From Leucaena leucocephala (Eukaryota > Streptophyta > Magnoliopsida > Fabales > Fabaceae), in contig CM073534.1 of NCBI GenBank assembly GCA_037074615.1, positions 4,646,861-4,710,860 of the forward strand: a stretch of 64,000 nucleotides of DNA, read 5' to 3'. Below the pieces are notes generated by a model. That model saw only the letters and a program-made list of their open reading frames with translations, was not told where the DNA came from and ran no database searches. The position numbers and the translations under genes are program-made. Below are positions 12,557 through 25,115 of the stretch, in pieces (the stretch's first letter is position 1; every line of letters begins with the position of its first letter).

Positions 12557-14978
12557 TGATAACTGTCGTTTTAATTATAAAAAAACCTAAGCTAACCAAT
12601 AGTAAAGTGGAGGCTAACCTAGGTCAATTTACAAGGAACATGGATGTAGAAGTTCCTAATTAATCTAATGAGCCAAATTAACAAGTTAAAGAGATTTTGT
12701 TTGATGAGTTTCAATCTAACTACTGAAAGTAAATCCTATGTTATTGTTTATGCTTTTAAGTGTTTATGATGATGGGATGAATGAATGACAAGTGTGTTCC
12801 CTTTGAGATTACCTTACCTTTATTATCCAAAGAATATGGGGAGTAGATCAGTTGAATTAGAATATGTTAGCTAACAACTAGCTACATCTCAATCAAAGCT
12901 ACAACTGTAGACATATCTAGCTCTCAATTGGTCTAACATGTTGATTGATTACTACAAAGAGGAAATTTAATAGATTATTTATCAAATTAATCACTAAAAA
13001 TCAAATCAATTAATTTTCATTTGCTCATTAATTAATTGCTTATCATATTGGTAAATAGGGATAAAATCAAAAATAAAATACACTTAAAACACACTAAAAA
13101 TTGCTACAAATATGAGTTTATCAACTTCCCCACACTTAGCTTTTGCACTCCAAGGAAAATTATGGATCAAAATTAAAATTCAATAACACATGTTTAGCAT
13201 ATTTGGCAAAATAGATTCATCATAAGCACTTGCAATCATCAATCTTTTCCTTTCAATTGGATGCTATTGTTTATGCTATGCTATTGTTTATGCTTTTAAG
13301 TGTTTATGATGATGAGATGAATGAATGACAAGTGTGTTCCCTTTGAAATTACCTTACCTTTATTATCCAAAGAATATGGGGAGTAGATCAGTTGAATTAG
13401 AATATGTTAGCTAACAACTAGCTACATCTCAATCAAAGCTACAACTGCAGACATATCTAGCTGTCAATTGGTCTAACATGCTGATTGGTTACTACAAAGA
13501 GGAAATTTAATAGATTATTTATCAAATCAATCACTAAAATCAAATCAATTAATTTTCATTTGCTCATTAATTAATTGCTCATCATATTGATAAATAGGGA
13601 TAAAATCAATAATAAAATACACTTAAAACACACTAAAAATTGCTACAAATATGAGTTTATCAACTTCCCCACACTTAGCTTTTGCACTCCAAGGAAAATT
13701 ATGGATCAAAATTGAAATTCAATCACACATGTTTAGCATATTTGGCAAAACAGATTCAGCATAAGCACTTGCAATCATCAATCTTTTCCTTTCAATTGGC
13801 AGCAATCCAAACTAATCTTATATCAATCAAAAATCCAAATCATGCAATGAAATCATAGTAAGCAACTAGGTTGAGATTTCCTCACAAGGTATAGTGTTTC
13901 ACCCACTTGCTTATCTAACATGCTGATTGGTTACTACAAAGAGGAAATTTAATAGATTATTTATCAAATTAATCACTAAAATCAAATCAATTAATCTCCA
14001 TTTGCTCATTGATTAATTGCTCATCATATTGAGAAATGGGGATAAAATCAATAATAAAACACACTTAAAACACACTAAAAATGGCTACAAATATGAGTTT
14101 ATCAACTTCCCCACACTTAGCTTTTGCACTCCAAGGAAAATTATGGATCAAAATTGAAATTCAATCACACATTTTAGCATATTTCGCAAAACAAATTCAG
14201 TATAAGCACTTGCAATCATCAATCTTTTCCTTTCAATTGGCAGCAGTCCAAACTAATCTTATATCAATCAAAGAATCCAAATCATGCAATGAAATCATAG
14301 TAAGCAACTAGGTTGAGATTTCCTCACAAGGTATAGTGTTTCACCCACTCGCTTATCTAACATGCTGATTGGTCACTACAAAGAGGAAATTTAATAGATT
14401 ATTTATCTAATTAATCACTAAAATCAAATCAATTAATTTTCATTTGCTCATTGATTATTTGCTCATCATATTGGGAAATGGGGATAAAATCAATAATAAA
14501 ACACAATAAAAATCACTACAAATATGAGTTTATCAACTTCCCCACACTTAGCTTTTGCACTCCAAGGAAAATTATGGATCAAAATTGAAATTCAATCACA
14601 CATGTTTAGCATATTTGGCAAAACAGATTCAGTATAAGCACTTGCAATCATCAATCTTTTCCTTTCAATTGGCAGCAGTCCAAACTAATCTTATATCAAT
14701 CAAAAAATCCAAATCATGTAATGAAATCATAGTAAGCAACTAGGTTGAGATTTCCTCACAAGGTATAGTGTTTCACCCACTCGCTTATCTAACATGCTGA
14801 TTGGTCACTACAAAGAGGAAATTTAATAGATTATTTATCAAATAATCACTAAAATCAAATTAACTAATTTCCACTTGCTCCATTTTAATTTTATTAATTA
14901 ATTGCTTATCATATTGGTAAATAGGAATAAAATCAACAATAAAACTCACTTAAAATCACTACAAATATGAGTTTATCA
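12557..14978 (-). mobile_element. Solo family II LTR with internal tandem repeats
   Basis: It begins TGATAACTGTC and ends GAGTTTATCA, like the outer LTRs, with a perfect TSD CACAG at 12552-12556 and 14979-14983. It is inserted in the 3' UTR of element alpha. It is longer than the 1.5-kb outer LTR because a segment of about 440 bp is repeated in tandem. Each unit carries the LTR end followed by a PPT-like TTCCCCACACTTAGC and the adjacent 3' UTR sequence. ORFs at 14081-14311 and 14555-14743 are copies of the same repeat unit and are not genes. Confidence 0.85.
13473..14978. repeat. Tandem array of about 440-bp units spanning a PPT/LTR boundary
   Basis: AACATGCTGATTGG recurs at 13475, 13917, 14359 and 14791, giving spacings of 442, 442 and 432 bp. 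A related partial unit at 12939 is 536 bp upstream, the extra length coming from a repeated segment at 13261-13450. Each unit includes GAGTTTATCAACTTCCCC, that is LTR terminus plus PPT-like tract. Confidence 0.85.
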
Positions 14979-16199
14979 CACAGTGAAACCTTAAGACAAT
15001 TAATTAAGCATCTTTGGGGAATGTAAAAGTGATAATATGAGCAATGCCAAGTAATCAACTACTAATTACAATCAACTTCAACTATATGAGCGCAATAGAT
15101 TCTCTCTAAGGATTTAAGTATTTAGCTCTCATGTCCTCTCATAGTTAGGGTTCTTTCACTCAAATTCAAAGTGGAAAATATCCTACCATATGCTTGTAAT
15201 TGCTCTAAATCTCATCAACTATACAACACTTATGCAAAGAATCAAGAGGTCTTTTAAGGGTGAAATAATAGAGATAGGCCATGTGGAATGGAATATGAAG
15301 GGTGGAAAGTACCATATGCATGTGATGATGAATATATAGCATGAATTCATGTCTTTTGAGATATAGAGGTGTAAATTGTTCTAATAGAAGTTGATAATAG
15401 TTCCTAATTCATTTCTCTTTTCTTTCCTCTTTAATATTTCTTGCACTGTCCCTCTTCACTCTTTTTTTGTTCATTTTCTTTTCTATTTAGTGCAATATGC
15501 TTTCCCTTTTTTTGGCACTTTGTATATAAAAGATGTAGCACAATTTCACAATGATTTGATTTTATGACATGAATAAGAAGCTTATTTCAAAGAGGTGCTC
15601 ATGCATATGTAACTCTATGATGGAAAGAAGAAAATTGATGGGCTCAAAGGGGGTGACTAATGATTAATGTGTGATGGGCTTATGTTTGGGATAAAAGGCT
15701 TTAGAAATGAATGCCTCTATCATATTCAATAACATAAATGCGCAAGTAATTTTCAACTCAGAGCTAAGACAAGTTCTAGAGGATATAAACTAATTGAATA
15801 ACCACTCAATATAGAAATTTAGGCCGAGAATCCTTCCAATTAAGGTTTTCATCTAAATTGCTCATAAGCTAAAGTCTCAAACAATGTTCATCATTCACTA
15901 GGAATTAAAACACTTATCATAATTGAAAACCCTCTTGAATGACGGATTAAAAGTTCTAAAGTAATCACTTAGAATCATGTAATAATCCCAAACTTAACAG
16001 TAAAAACTTGAGTGTTTCCAATTCAGTTTCCATTTCCAAAAATTCAAGTGTGACAATGGTCTCTATAAACCTTTTATGCAAAAGGTTAAAAAAATAAGAG
16101 GGCAATTAATTATTCATAAAAAAAACTTTAGTAGCTCAAATGAAATCCTTCTATACAGCATTGCAAAAGCAAAGAGAAGGTAAATAGACATTTTTGCTT

Positions 16200-16430
16200 C
16201 AGGTTGCGACTGAAAGCAGTGAAGTTCGTGACCAAATTTCATGGTGGCTTACTCTGTTCTTACAGAAACTAGTCATGACCAGGAAAGAGTTTTGGTCACG
16301 ACACAAATACACAGAGGTATTGTCGCGACCTAATGTACTCGTGTCACAACTAAGTTTCACATATAACATATTAAGTCAAAAATTCTATGTCAGTCACAAC
16401 CATAAAACACGTAGGTCGAGACTAAACACC
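16200..16430. repeat. GTCGCGAC-type palindrome cluster in alpha 3' UTR
   Basis: Copies include GTCATGAC at 16272, GTCACGAC at 16295, GTCGCGAC at 16322 and GTCACAAC at 16343, with pair offsets of 23 and 21 bp. ACACAGAGG follows the first pair. Confidence 0.8.
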
Positions 16431-16630
16431 ATAGAGACTACCACCTAATGATTTTCAAAGCCCAAAACATCTTTTACACTAAAACCTTTTTACCTAACCA
16501 CAAAATATTTTAAAGTGGGGATCCAATTTTCAGCAATTCATCACATATTAAGATCAAAAACAAAAATTTTGTGATGAAAGATTAGATTAATCGAAGAATT
16601 TCACATTGAGTAGCATAGAAGCAATGACAT

Positions 16631-16647
16631 CTCCCTCACACTTAAAC
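16631..16647 (-). promoter_or_regulatory. Second PPT-like tract, alpha
   Basis: A purine-rich tract on the minus strand lies about 1.7-1.8 kb (insertion removed) upstream of the 3' PPT, just downstream of ORF2. It is conserved at 36085-36101 (beta) and near 46990 (gamma). A similar tract lies after the outer integrase at 30823. Its role as an extra priming site is inference. Confidence 0.45.
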
Positions 16648-16710
16648 TTTGCAGTGTCCTCACTGTCAGAAAAATTGAAATCAAAAACCTCACAATAGGG
16701 AAGCAAGTAG

Positions 16711-18391
16711 CGTTAGAAATTGTGCCCTAGGGGCCAATCATTATCTTATGAACATTGTTGATTTATGAATTTATTTGTGTTATCATACTATTTGCATGTT
16801 TACTGTGATGACCATCCTTGGATAACTCATGACCTTATCCTAAATGTCCCTGGTCAGTCATCTATGCGAGAGCAGAGATGAAATAAGACTAGTATGACTT
16901 TAAAGATGTATAGAGATATAAATCTAAGTCATAGGCACATGTAAGAGTACAAGGTGTTAGACCGACTCGCTATGAGAGAGCTGCATGGGTTAAGTCATAA
17001 GCTTCTCTCATATACAAACCATGTCACTATGCCCTTTAACTTGAGATCATCATGGATTCCTACATGACAAACGCTCAGCTTTGACCTAGTCAAAAGTCAC
17101 TTTTGACCGAGTGATCATAAAGACTATGTTCAGGCTTAGTGGTTTTCTGTGTGGAGGAATATGAATGGTCAAGATGGAATTTGTCCCTCATATTCGTAGA
17201 GAGATATTACTGGGCCCCTCGATGAGTGAGTATGAGAAATGTATGGCCATACTGTAATGAAAACGTAGTTCCATTTCTATAGTTAGACTACTCAGGGATC
17301 GAGAAAGTAACAGTTAGGAATATGAGGATGACATTCTCCATGCCTCATCCATGACCAAAATATCGTGTGACAAAAGGGACATGATATGGTTGTATAAAAG
17401 GTTACATCGTTCATCGATCCTCATATGATTTGGGTAGTCGTGATGTCTTGCTAGAGACCACTTACGACTTGTGAGTTAGTATAGTAAATGGCCCACTGCC
17501 AACTTCATATGGGCCTACAGGGTCGCACACAAAATAGCCAAACACGAGCTATGATGTCCAGATTCATTGAATCTAAGACATGTCCATATTCAATGAATGA
17601 TCCAGGGTGGATGTATATATTTATTTATATTTATATTCGTATATATATATAAATTCGTATATATATATTATATATAAGAGATATTTACAAGATTTAATTT
17701 ATAAGGATAAGTTAAATCTCTATCACGTTTGAATTTGAAATTCAAATTGATATGATATCTCAAATTTGATTTATGAGAATAAATCAAATGTAATTCCGTC
17801 TTATCTTTATTTTAAATTAAACAAATGGGTGAATTAAATCTATGGGACAGATTTAATATAAACACTATTTATTTAATTAGTTTCTTATCAAATTATACAA
17901 TATATGATATTGTATTAATTTCAGAATTAATATAAGATTAATTCCAAAAATCCAAGTCTTTGGTAACACGCATAGCATCCTATATATCTGATATTTAGGA
18001 GCTACGGTTAGGACAGAGAGAGAGAAAGGGTGAACGGGAATCAGTAAAAGGTTTGCAGATAAGAAACTGCCGAAATAGAGATGGAGAGGACGAATTCTTG
18101 AGTAAGCCCTGGAGGGACAGGAGGCGCTAGCACGTCGTTCGTGATTGGAACACTGTTTGTGAGGATACCAGTAGAGAAAACTGACCTGAGTCATCGACTT
18201 CTTGCGATTGAAAAGAGATCACGAGCCACAAAGAGAAGCTGTGGACGTCGCAACCAGAAGCTGAGAAAGTCGCGACTGAATACTGAGGGTAATACTTCTT
18301 TACACTTGACTTAAACACATACGGTAGATCCTAACAGGGAATGGAAAAATTTTTAAGTTAATTTCTGCTGCGTGTCTTCCAATTCCTTACA
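16711..18391 (+). mobile_element. Solo LTR B, Ty1/copia Angela/BARE-like (family III)
   Basis: The 1.68-kb copy runs from CGTTAGAAATTGTGCCC (first T mutated to C) to CCTTACA. Its flanks AGTAG (16706-16710) and AGCAG (18392-18396) form a 4/5 TSD. A TATAAAAG box is at 17393-17400. It has a single copy of the 90-bp tandem unit that is present about three times in copies A, C and D, which partly explains its shorter length. It is inserted in element alpha between 3' UTR and ORF2. Confidence 0.85.
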
Positions 18392-18510
18392 AGCAGAATC
18401 AAGGTATTTGTAATAAGTGAGAGCAGTGTACAACCATGATATCAAGATCGTTCTCAAGTACACATTAGCAAAAGAAGCAAAGGAAATACAAAACAAGAAC
18501 AACTCTTAAA

Positions 18511-19530
18511 CTACTCATCCCTCTGTTCCATAATGCCCTCAGTAGTGCATTCGTCCTCATTCATCCCAGCAGCTGCTCCATTATCTCCCCTGCATCTGCA
18601 GCTCTTGCCCCTGAAGATTCACCTGATCCCTCTTGAAAGAAAGCAGAGGTAGGGATATTGCTCTTGAAGAATGCTTCTTCAAATCCTGGAGGCAAAGCTA
18701 TATTAAGCAACTGAGCAATCTTAAGAACCAAGGGATCAATGAATTACTGTCTACAAAATTCTTGGTTTATAATGATTGCTTTCTGCTCTTGTAGCTGGGA
18801 AGTAACTTCAACTAACTGATCATATATAACATTTAGTGGTAGAGAGCTCAGTTTAAATGGGGAAAGACAAGGAAAGAGTCATTTTTTATGGTAGGGATCA
18901 CATGCTTCTTACATAAATTAGTAATTAAATGGGGAAAGACAAGGAGAGACGTTACAGAATTGATAGAATGGAAGATGGAGTTATAAATAATATGATTAAG
19001 GTCAACAGGTTGTTGGGTCATTAACAAATAAAGTAGAATGTCTCTCTCCTCATTAATATCCAAAATGTGAGCCTCAGGCATGACATTGTAAGTCATTAAG
19101 TTGAGCCAAACCCTAGCTTCATCATTCATGAACTTACTTTCTATATGTCTCTTTTGACCTCTAATGGTCCATTATGCTTCTTCTCCTCCTAAGATGGCTA
19201 GTATCGTATCCCAAGGGACCTCATCTAAATGATTTTTCATATGATGAAAGTGACATTTAGAAAGAGTGGGCAGTTTGTAAAAAGATTTAATATCAAAATC
19301 ATTAATGAAAAACTCTTTGCCTCTAAATTCAATCCCCAAGGATTCTTCTAAGGCTAAAGTGATGTAGAATTCCCTGACTAAAGTAATATTAACCTTAGAT
19401 CTCTTTTTTAGCAATTCCTTAAACCCTTGTTCTAAGGCTAACCTATAAAAATCAAATTCCTCAGTTGCTGGAAATTCTTTTTCTTATACCATGCCTCTGG
19501 TGTTGAACATGGCTTTGGCCGTCTTTTAGT
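18511..19530 (-). pseudogene. ORF2 (env-position protein) relic of element alpha
   Basis: The broken reading frame lies downstream of the deleted pol, in the place where Athila-type elements carry an extra ORF. Fragments at 19172-19414 and 18848-19129 read like the family annotated as putative plant transposon protein (recalled as Pfam PF20167). An N-terminal part has RGKEFFINDFDIKSFYKLP. Then comes EARVWLNLMTYNVMP followed by an LLYLLMTQQPVD helix-like stretch and FPHLITNLCKK. The C-terminus is acidic and ends near QRDE before TAG at 18511. It is colinear with the better preserved copy at 36294-37441. I see no signal peptide or transmembrane segment, so there is no sign that it is an envelope glycoprotein. 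The function is unknown. Confidence 0.7.
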
Positions 19531-20949
19531 TTAGCTTGGCAAGGACGTTTGAATGTGATCTTTTATAACTATAGCGTTCTTTGTGTGGCCCATCTGAGTA
19601 CACTTCAAATAATACAAATCAATACAGAACAAGCCCCTATATCTGGAAGAGAAAATCCTTCTAGCAAAGTTTGATGGAACATTGGCTGATGTTTATGCAA
19701 ACGGGGGTCAAAATAGAGGTTGGACATGTCTAGTCGCAACCAAAACACCCATATGTCATGACCACATATCTCTGTGACTTGTAGTTGTGACTAGAGAGTT
19801 TTAGGGTCACGACCAGAATACATAACTTTTAAAATTAGTGAAACTTATTACTAATGTCCCACAACTCAACTAGACCCGCCAAAACTCAACCTAAAACATA
19901 TATGGAAGCTCAAAAATCACTACCCAATGCTACACAGCCAAGTTCCCTAGCTGTTAAGCAAAGCTAACTGAACCCTATAATCTATATAAAAAGAATAAGA
20001 AAACTAAAAGGAGCAAGGAACTACCTTAAAAACTCTACAGCAAAAGAGTGGGAAGGTGTGTAGCAAAAGAAATGGAATACTGCTAAGGCACAGAGATGGC
20101 AACGTAGAGCTTGGTGCGAGAGGAAAGAGAAAAAAATGCTTCAGGATGAAATAGAATGGTACTGGAAGCAAAATGAAGTAGAGAAATGCAAAGTAGTAAA
20201 GCTAAAACAGAGAGAAGCAAGGAGGAAGCGCGCAGGGGAACAGAGAAAACTGAAGGAGAAAGTCGTGCATGATGGTTAGGGTGGTGGGTATGTGGGGTAA
20301 GTGGGCCAGCGGAGTTTAAAAGGTCTAAGGGTCAAAACATATAGTTGAGTGCATAATCAAGTCGCGACCAAGAAATGTTCCTATCGTGACCAAAATACTC
20401 AGAGATATAGTCGTGACCACATGAACTAACATCGCGACCGTAATGCCCACATACATATGAGCCACGACCAATGTTTTATATTGTCATAACCATCATACAA
20501 GATCACTCCATAATGACTCCAAACTTTCTCCTAATTCTCCCAAATTGTCCTAGATTTCTCCCACAATAAACTAACACATAACTCAGTGCAAATTCAGCAA
20601 TGAAGCACACAACCACATTCAAATCATACCTTGTAATACAATTAGAGCAAAAATGACATGATGGGTAAGCTAAAATCTTGCACGTGAATGTGTAAGCATT
20701 TCAAATAACCATCAATGGGTTCGTGATACATGGACAATAACGGAGTGCTATGCAAAATAGAAATAAACCAAAAATAAACAGAAGTAAACCGAAGATAAAT
20801 ACTATCCTACTGAATCATCAGGCAGAAAAATTAACTACTACTTCTACTAGTTCATCCCTTTCCAATCATCAAATTGTCACATGCAACAAGATATTCACAA
20901 TTGGTAATGGCATATGAAAAGTAAAGTAGAGGAAAGGGACGACCTGGCC
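19531..20949 (-). other. Spacer between ORF2 and pol remnant, alpha
   Basis: This region is non-coding and colinear with 37442-38819 in beta. It holds scattered GTCGCGAC-type palindromes (about 19733-19820 and 20345-20490) and purine-rich stretches. It has no supported gene. Confidence 0.6.
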
Positions 20950-21140
20950 TCAGGGAGGTGGTAGGAACTCATAAGACTTTGAGAGATAGTTATGTGATCG
21001 AAAAGTCTCCCCTATTGCCTTCTCTCTCCATTTTAGCATCCCAAGATCATGTACTCTAACTACATCATGAAGTTCATCTAAGCTTGTCTTGAATTTTCCC
21101 CTTTAAACTTGAACTTTCCCAACTGTGGTCGGTATATAGA
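20950..21140 (-). pseudogene. Integrase C-terminal remnant, element alpha
   Basis: This short block is colinear with beta 38820-38990 and, more distantly, with the integrase C-terminus of gamma (47489-47640). Upstream of it the rest of pol is absent and the sequence jumps to the protease-RT spacer. The junction lies around 21120-21150 and is equivalent to the one in beta near 38965-38995. Confidence 0.65.
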
Positions 21141-21900
21141 AGCAGCAAACTTGTGTGGTGTTCCCTTCACATCCTTTGTATATTTCTTGAAACCGCTCTG
21201 ATCGAGCTTGTTTAGATTATCTATCTTACTACCTACTTTCTCAGATGTTGCACCAAGCTGAGGTTAGTCTGCAAATGTAACATAGTTGAGATCACTCTCT
21301 CTCATACCTATATCATTAGTAGAGACCAAATTATTTAAGAATCATAATGTATGAGAGGTAACTTTGGAATGTGAGTGAGGAGGAGTAGAGTTAAAACATA
21401 TTGGCCCTTTAACCAAAATATTGGAGTATGGAACTGAAGGAGTCTAAGAATCACTTATTGTGTCTGTCATTTCTGGTTGTGACCTCTCAGGTTTATCTTC
21501 AACTTCTCATCGTGACTCAAACTGACATTTGGTGTCTCTAAAATGTTTTGTCGTAATGTACTCATCCCTCTGTCACGATGAAACATCCCGGGAGTCTTGT
21601 GTCGCGACCATAGCGAATCTTGTTGTAGCTCTGTTTGACAAAAAGTTTCTATTGATATTTTGGTCGCGACATTACCATCCTCAGGTCATGACACGCAATC
21701 TCTAGAGTTGTTAGTCGCAACATTACCATTCTCTGATCACTACTCATATTCACAGAGAGTCTTTACCTCAGCAAATTGATGTTTAGTCGCAACTTGGAGG
21801 TCTTCGTGTCGCGACTTGGGATCACTTATGCTTAACCCTGCTTCATTTGTTCCACTTGCGACTCCCAAATTATCTTGTGACCCTGTAAATTCACTCATAA
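21141..21900 (-). other. Protease-to-RT spacer of alpha with palindrome cluster
   Basis: This spacer follows the protease and would precede RT in an intact element. It contains many GTCGCGAC-type sites (about 21470-21850, including GTCGCGAC at 21601 and TCGCGAC at 21809). It corresponds to 38986-39653 in beta and 52345-52857 in gamma. Confidence 0.65.
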
Positions 21901-21907
21901 ACTCCTT

Positions 21908-22799
21908 CTAAAAAGCATTATCACTAGCAATTAATGAAGTATTAATGAGATTTAGTGACAATGAGAAATTTATAGAAGATGAAAATATGCTATAATCATC
22001 AAAACAATTAATAAATGATGAATTGCCTTCACAAGAGCAGGGAAAAGAATAATCATCATAAGCACACAAAGATGAATCTGAATCTACATGCTTCTGAGAT
22101 GCTTCATGGGACTTATTGGAATTATGCAACGTAAAATCATACCCATAATGTAAACTCAGTTCTTGCTCATCCATAGTCTCTTCAATAGCATAATCAATAC
22201 CATTCAAACTAGCACAAGTAGAATTATCAAAAGGATATTTCATTACTTCATTCATATTTAAAGTCACCACATGTCCTCCAACTTCTATTGTAATATAACT
22301 ATGCTTCATATTAATGATTGTCTTGGAAGTTTGGAGAAAAGGTCTACCTAATATCAAAGTGCTCTCATTCACTGGCTCACTTGACATTCGAGAACACAAA
22401 AATCATCTAGAAACACTAAGTCCTTCACCTGCACTAGAATATCCTCCAGAACTCCTTTAGGGTACCTAATTGATCAATCAACTAATTAGAGCACTACACT
22501 TGTGTCTCTAGGTTTGTTAATAATTAAAGCTAAGTATATCGACCAAGGCATTACATTAATGGCAGCCCCTAGATCTAATAACGGTCCCTTGACATGAACC
22601 TTTCTTATAGTGCATAGGATTGTGTAGGATCCTGGGTCTTGGTACTTAATTGCCAATTCAGTCTTAAAAAGTGATGACACATTAGCACTCACCTAAATTC
22701 TTTCAACATGCCTAAACTTCTTCTTATCAGCACACAATTCTTTAAAAAATTTAGCATATTTAGGGTTTCTCTTGAGGAATTCAACCATAGGAATATTTA
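21908..22799 (-). pseudogene. Aspartic protease relic, element alpha
   Basis: This is a retropepsin of the plant Ty3/gypsy type, which matures Gag-Pol. The frame at 22486-22692 carries the active-site region LLDLGAAINVMPWSIY. The catalytic triad reads DLG rather than the usual DTG/DSG, which is typical of Athila-like proteases. The frame at 21908-22399 holds the C-terminal ILGRPFLQTS flap-proximal motif followed by a poorly conserved tail. The two frames are separated by stops or a frameshift. It is colinear with 39654-40259 and 52858-53511. Confidence 0.8.
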
Positions 22800-24793
22800 T
22801 TTCTAACTTATTGAAGAGATTGAAAGCATCTTTGGCAAATTCGGAATCAATGTTTTTCCAACAAAATAAGATTTAGGAAAAGGGAGATCTTTTATACTTA
22901 CCTCCTTACTTGTATGCATAGAGGCTCCTTGCTTGCTCGGCTCCGCCTTCTCCTTAGTTTGCTTTCCCTTGTATGTTGGACTTGGCATTATCACTTCCTC
23001 TTCTTGCTTTTGAGTTGCCTTCTTGAGCATAAGCTGTTATTCTTTAATACTTTCTAATTTTCCAATCTTCATCTGTGACATTGATGAATTTTCAACTTCA
23101 GGATCTTCCATATCCTCCTGTACTATATTATATTCCTTAAAATGCACTTTTCTTCCACTTCTGAGTGATATAGAATTCAGACCCTTCAGATTAATGATAG
23201 TATTCGAAGGTATGCTGCCACGACTCGTTGTTTGAATGTCACTCACTGTATTATGGACTTGAGTTAAATGACTTGTAATATCTGTATTCTTGGAACTTAA
23301 GTCCTCAAGTTTCCTATGCACATCAGCAATATCCTTCTGCATACTTTGAAGGATTGAAGCTATAGAGGTAAATTGACCATCATTCTCTTTGAGCTTGTTG
23401 TCTATATTGGTCATTCTACCATCCGTGTTGTTCAGCTGCGCAGCCATACTCTTCAACAATTGAGAAGTCTCATCTGGTCTTGACACTACTAAGGCATTAG
23501 GGTAAGTTGGAACTATATACCTTGCATTATTTTGGTAGTTGCTTGAGGAAGCACTACTTCCTTGGAATTGGTTTGGCCTATTTTCCCCACTCCCCTACCT
23601 AAAATTTGGGTAGTCTCTCTAACTAGGGTTATATGTGTTAGAGTATGGGTCTCTCTTCTTGTATCGATTGTCTCTCCCTTGATACATTATTGGCACTTCT
23701 TCATAATGTTTGTCACATGTATTGGTAGCATGCATCATTGAATCACATGATTCACATCCTATAACTAGTGCTTGTGAGGTTTCCACTCATTAACTTACTT
23801 TGTGGAATGCAGCTCTCTTTCAATTACATTCATCCTCTTTTCCATTCGGTTTCTCAAAACTATTATTTCTGCTAAGATCTCATTTGAATTACCCGAAGAT
23901 GATAAGGGCATTCTCCTTGGATCCCTAGTCTGATGGTCTTCATTAGCCATTTTCTGTAATAAATCTTAATTTGCTTGTGGAGTCTTATCTTTCAAAGAGC
24001 CATTTACTGCTACATTCAAGGATGCCTAATTGTTAGGGAGTAGACCATCAAAGAAAATGTCTACTAGATCAGCCTTTGTCATGTTGTGATGTGAACAATG
24101 AGCAAACAAATTGATAAATCTTGTCCAATATTCATGTAATAACTCTCCATCTTATTGTAGAACGTTTGTAATCTCCTTCTTCATCTGAGTTGTCTTTGAG
24201 GATAGGAAGAATTGTTCTAGATATGTTGACTTCAACTGATCCCATGTAAGAGTTGAGAAATAGGTTGGCAGATTGTATAACCACTCCTTAGCCTTCCCTT
24301 CCAAAGTGAAATGGAAACACCTCCTTAAAACATCATCCAATGCAGTCATTGAAGGCTTCATCTAATAGCATATCATATACATGGTTTGTAAGTGTCAATG
24401 TGGACATTCTCCTACAAAAATATAAAATTTAGGTAAGATTGCAATCAAAGCTCCTTTAATTTCAAAATTAGCCTCTTCAGTGTAAAAGCCATAAGGATCA
24501 TAATTCACATGCGAATGATTTATTTCCCTCTCACTTCTATTATCTTCTACGTTCACTTGTATTTCATTTTCTCATTACCTATTATACCCATTATGTCCAT
24601 TAGGATTAATATCAGCCATGTTAGAAATTTCTAATGGAATCTCTAAATTGAATTCAATTTCAGATCCCTGAGCACTAAAGGGTGAACTAGACTCTATTGA
24701 TCTTGCCTCTTCTCTAAATTTTCTCCTTAGTTTCTTAAGTTGTCTCTCAATTTCAGGTTTAAAAGGCACTAATGGTTTAGTTCTTCTGTGCAT
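22800..24793 (-). pseudogene. gag: gag relic, element alpha
   Basis: The capsid/nucleocapsid gene is broken by several stops. The start is the ATG at 24793, followed by a basic helix (EIERQLKKLRRKFREE). The Retrotrans_gag core is at 24152-24361 (GKAKEWLYNLP ... TWDQLKSTYLEQFF). A CCHC zinc knuckle (C-x2-C-x4-H-x4-C) can be read near 23690-23760 and is intact here. A coiled-coil-like stretch is at 23200-23486. The LRSGRKV motif typical of plant gypsy Gag-Pol is at about 23143-23165. The PBS lies 300 bp upstream. It is colinear with 40260-42355 and, in part, 53512-54487. Confidence 0.85.
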
Positions 24794-25094
24794 ACAACAC
24801 AGGAATAATCAAGAATAACCAGGCAAGCAATCAAGTCCAGACACAAAAGTTTCACAACAGAAAAGTTCACTAGTTGTGACTATAATGTGTTGTGATTGCG
24901 ACCAAATATTGCAGAGAGAAAAGGTCGCGAGTCAAGTGATGTTTGGTTGACTTGTAGTCACAAAGACTGATTTTACAAAAACTTAGAAAAAGGCAAAGTG
25001 CAATGCAATTAAAAACAACAAAATAAAATTCAAACAAAAACTGACTCAGGTAAATAATGAAATTGACAACCAATTGCCAATGAAACAATTACTT

Positions 25095-25115
25095 GGTTCC
25101 ACAGCAACGACACCA
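25095..25115 (-). promoter_or_regulatory. Primer-binding site of element alpha (tRNA-Asp-like)
   Basis: On the minus strand TGGTGTCGTTGCTGTGG follows the LTR end after one base. It matches the tRNA-Asp 3' complement (TGGCGCCGTTGCCGGGG) except for C-to-T changes at CpG sites and one G/T change. It marks the LTR at 25117 as 5'. Confidence 0.8.

Larger units (their letters stand above)
14984..16710 (-). other. 3' untranslated region of element alpha
   Basis: This region is non-coding and colinear with 34339-36293 (beta) and 45226-47090 (gamma). It contains a pyrimidine-rich stretch (15414-15530) and a cluster of GTCGCGAC-type palindromes (16200-16430). A second PPT-like tract, CTCCCTCACACTTAAAC, lies at 16631-16647. 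An antisense open frame near 15150-15350 is shared with the two other elements. Confidence 0.6.

Noticed and set aside
14081..14743. Two near-identical ORFs (14081-14311, 14555-14743)
   Set aside because: They are the same frame in successive units of the 440-bp tandem array, in U3/3' UTR-type sequence.
13473..14978. CRISPR-like regularly spaced repeats
   Set aside because: Units are about 440 bp and nearly identical throughout. There are no short repeats with unique spacers, and the context is a plant retrotransposon.
18848..19414. Transposase of a DNA transposon (ORF2)
   Set aside because: No DDE transposase motifs or terminal inverted repeats are seen. The position between pol and 3' LTR, and the colinearity with beta, make it part of the retrotransposon.
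23023..23235. Plus-strand ORFs opposite gag (23023, 41369, 55257, 56386 and others)
   Set aside because: They are shadows of the minus-strand gag/protease relics, with no independent domain.
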